Assembly (NCBI RefSeq): GCF_001469215.1 | Contig: NZ_LOFH01000013.1 | Span: forward strand, 38,684 to 102,683 | Source of the DNA: Pseudoalteromonas sp. H105 | GTDB taxonomy: Bacteria; Pseudomonadota; Gammaproteobacteria; Enterobacterales; Alteromonadaceae | DNA: 64,000 bases | Direction: 5' to 3' | Shown: in pieces, positions 63,645-64,000 of the stretch | Layout of the letters: the number at the start of each line of letters is the position of its first letter | How positions within the stretch are numbered: the stretch's first letter is position 1 | Notes under the pieces: model-generated | Seen by the model: the letters and a program-made list of their open reading frames with translations, nothing else | The model's database searches: none | What the model was told of the DNA's origin: nothing | Position numbers and translations under genes: made by a program

Positions 63645-63872
63645 TTTGCCTACTGAAATAAGTTAACTTATTGGCTGACAAAAAAATTTTAAGCCACTGA
63701 ACTTCAATGCGAACTATCTCAATGTTGAGCGCGCTTTTGAAAACTAATCAATATAGACCCCATGACTATTCTGTTATTCAAAGGGAGTAAAATAGGACAG
63801 GCACAAATTTTTTGCAAAACTCACAGTATCAACTACTGTTGTTATATACAGTTAAACTAAAGTTGATATTTT

Positions 63873-64000
63873 ATGACTCGTGCAAGAAAAAAGCTGATTG
63901 ATTTAGCATCCACATCTTATTATCACTTGATCTCACGATGTGTTAGGCGCGCATTTTTGTGTGGAGATGATAAATACACAGGTCAAAACTTTGATCATCG
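63873..64000 (+). CDS. REP-associated tyrosine transposase (RAYT/IS200-like), 3'-partial
   Basis: Starts MTRARKKLIDLASTSYYHLI and continues SRCVRRAFLCGDDKYTGQNFDHR to the window end. The YYHLISRCVRRAFLCG block is characteristic of the Y1 transposases found in Alteromonadales. The upstream 230 bases (63645-63872) hold AT-rich DNA and an AATAGGACAGGCAC stretch common before such genes; nothing else recognised. Confidence 0.75.
   Translation, partial: MTRARKKLIDLASTSYYHLISRCVRRAFLCGDDKYTGQNFDH

Noticed and set aside
1..64000. Replication origin, prophage, CRISPR array or tRNA genes
   Set aside because: No DnaA-box cluster, phage structural genes, regularly spaced repeats or cloverleaf sequence were seen in the gaps between genes.

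Overview
The window is a chromosomal segment of a marine gammaproteobacterium, most likely Pseudoalteromonas or a close relative in the Alteromonadales. Grounds: an argE gene divergent from argCBFGH with argH fused to an ArgA-type acetyltransferase domain, a PanP-type pyridoxal-dependent aspartate decarboxylase, an ExeA-like/GspB pair, AT-rich intergenic DNA, and gammaproteobacterial housekeeping genes throughout. No tRNA, rRNA or CRISPR array was seen. The genus is inferred from gene content, not from a database search.

Layout. 1-4057: a tight plus-strand run of mpl (5'-truncated by the window edge), ubiX, an ABC-2 exporter pair and a TrmB-like methyltransferase, meeting a convergent EAL phosphodiesterase. 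6186-7814: panP. 7857-15043: arginine biosynthesis, argE facing argC-argB-argF-argG-argH(A), with ArgR-like boxes between. 15308-17114: a small peptide gene followed by three tandem, mutually homologous small membrane proteins of unknown function. 17148-23398: wzi-like, coaD, a TetR regulator, thiI, a panE-like reductase, vanZ-like and yajQ. 23399-25813: a candidate structured RNA, then a cobalamin riboswitch controlling btuB. 25911-30741: msrA and an RND efflux pair. 30878-34331: small envelope or unknown proteins and two DUF1566 proteins. 34328-38792: cca, the ExeA-like/GspB pair and an HD-GYP phosphodiesterase. 38898-43351: putA and a divergent Lrp-type regulator. 43407-49220: ygiM, ygiF, a START protein, an LtaS-like phospho-lipid head-group transferase and dgkA. 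49494-52914: metK and tkt. 53055-56357: a DUF1501/DUF1800 pair. 56809-59043: ppnP, hpf and a divergent Nramp transporter. 59088-60008: an acetyltransferase gene start fused to a truncated IS3-family element. 60301-63644: a secreted alpha/beta hydrolase and a LytS/LytTR two-component pair. A RAYT-like transposase runs off the end.

How the parts connect. The arg genes form almost the whole route from N-acetylglutamate to arginine, with the fused acetyltransferase supplying the first step. The LtaS-like enzyme is expected to release diacylglycerol, which the adjacent DgkA would phosphorylate back into phospholipid synthesis. PutA is likely governed by the divergent Lrp-type protein through CAGCA/TGCTG palindromes. 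BtuB is under B12 control, and metK has a MetJ-like box.

Mobile DNA. Two nearly identical 194-bp terminal-inverted-repeat elements (MITE-like) sit exactly at the stop codons of the START gene and dgkA. A degraded relative abuts the msrA stop, and an end-like sequence forms the end of cca. A truncated IS3 element, a transposase scar and a RAYT complete the picture. The strongest candidates for undescribed biology are the three-paralogue membrane cluster, the structured RNA upstream of btuB and the stop-codon-associated small element.
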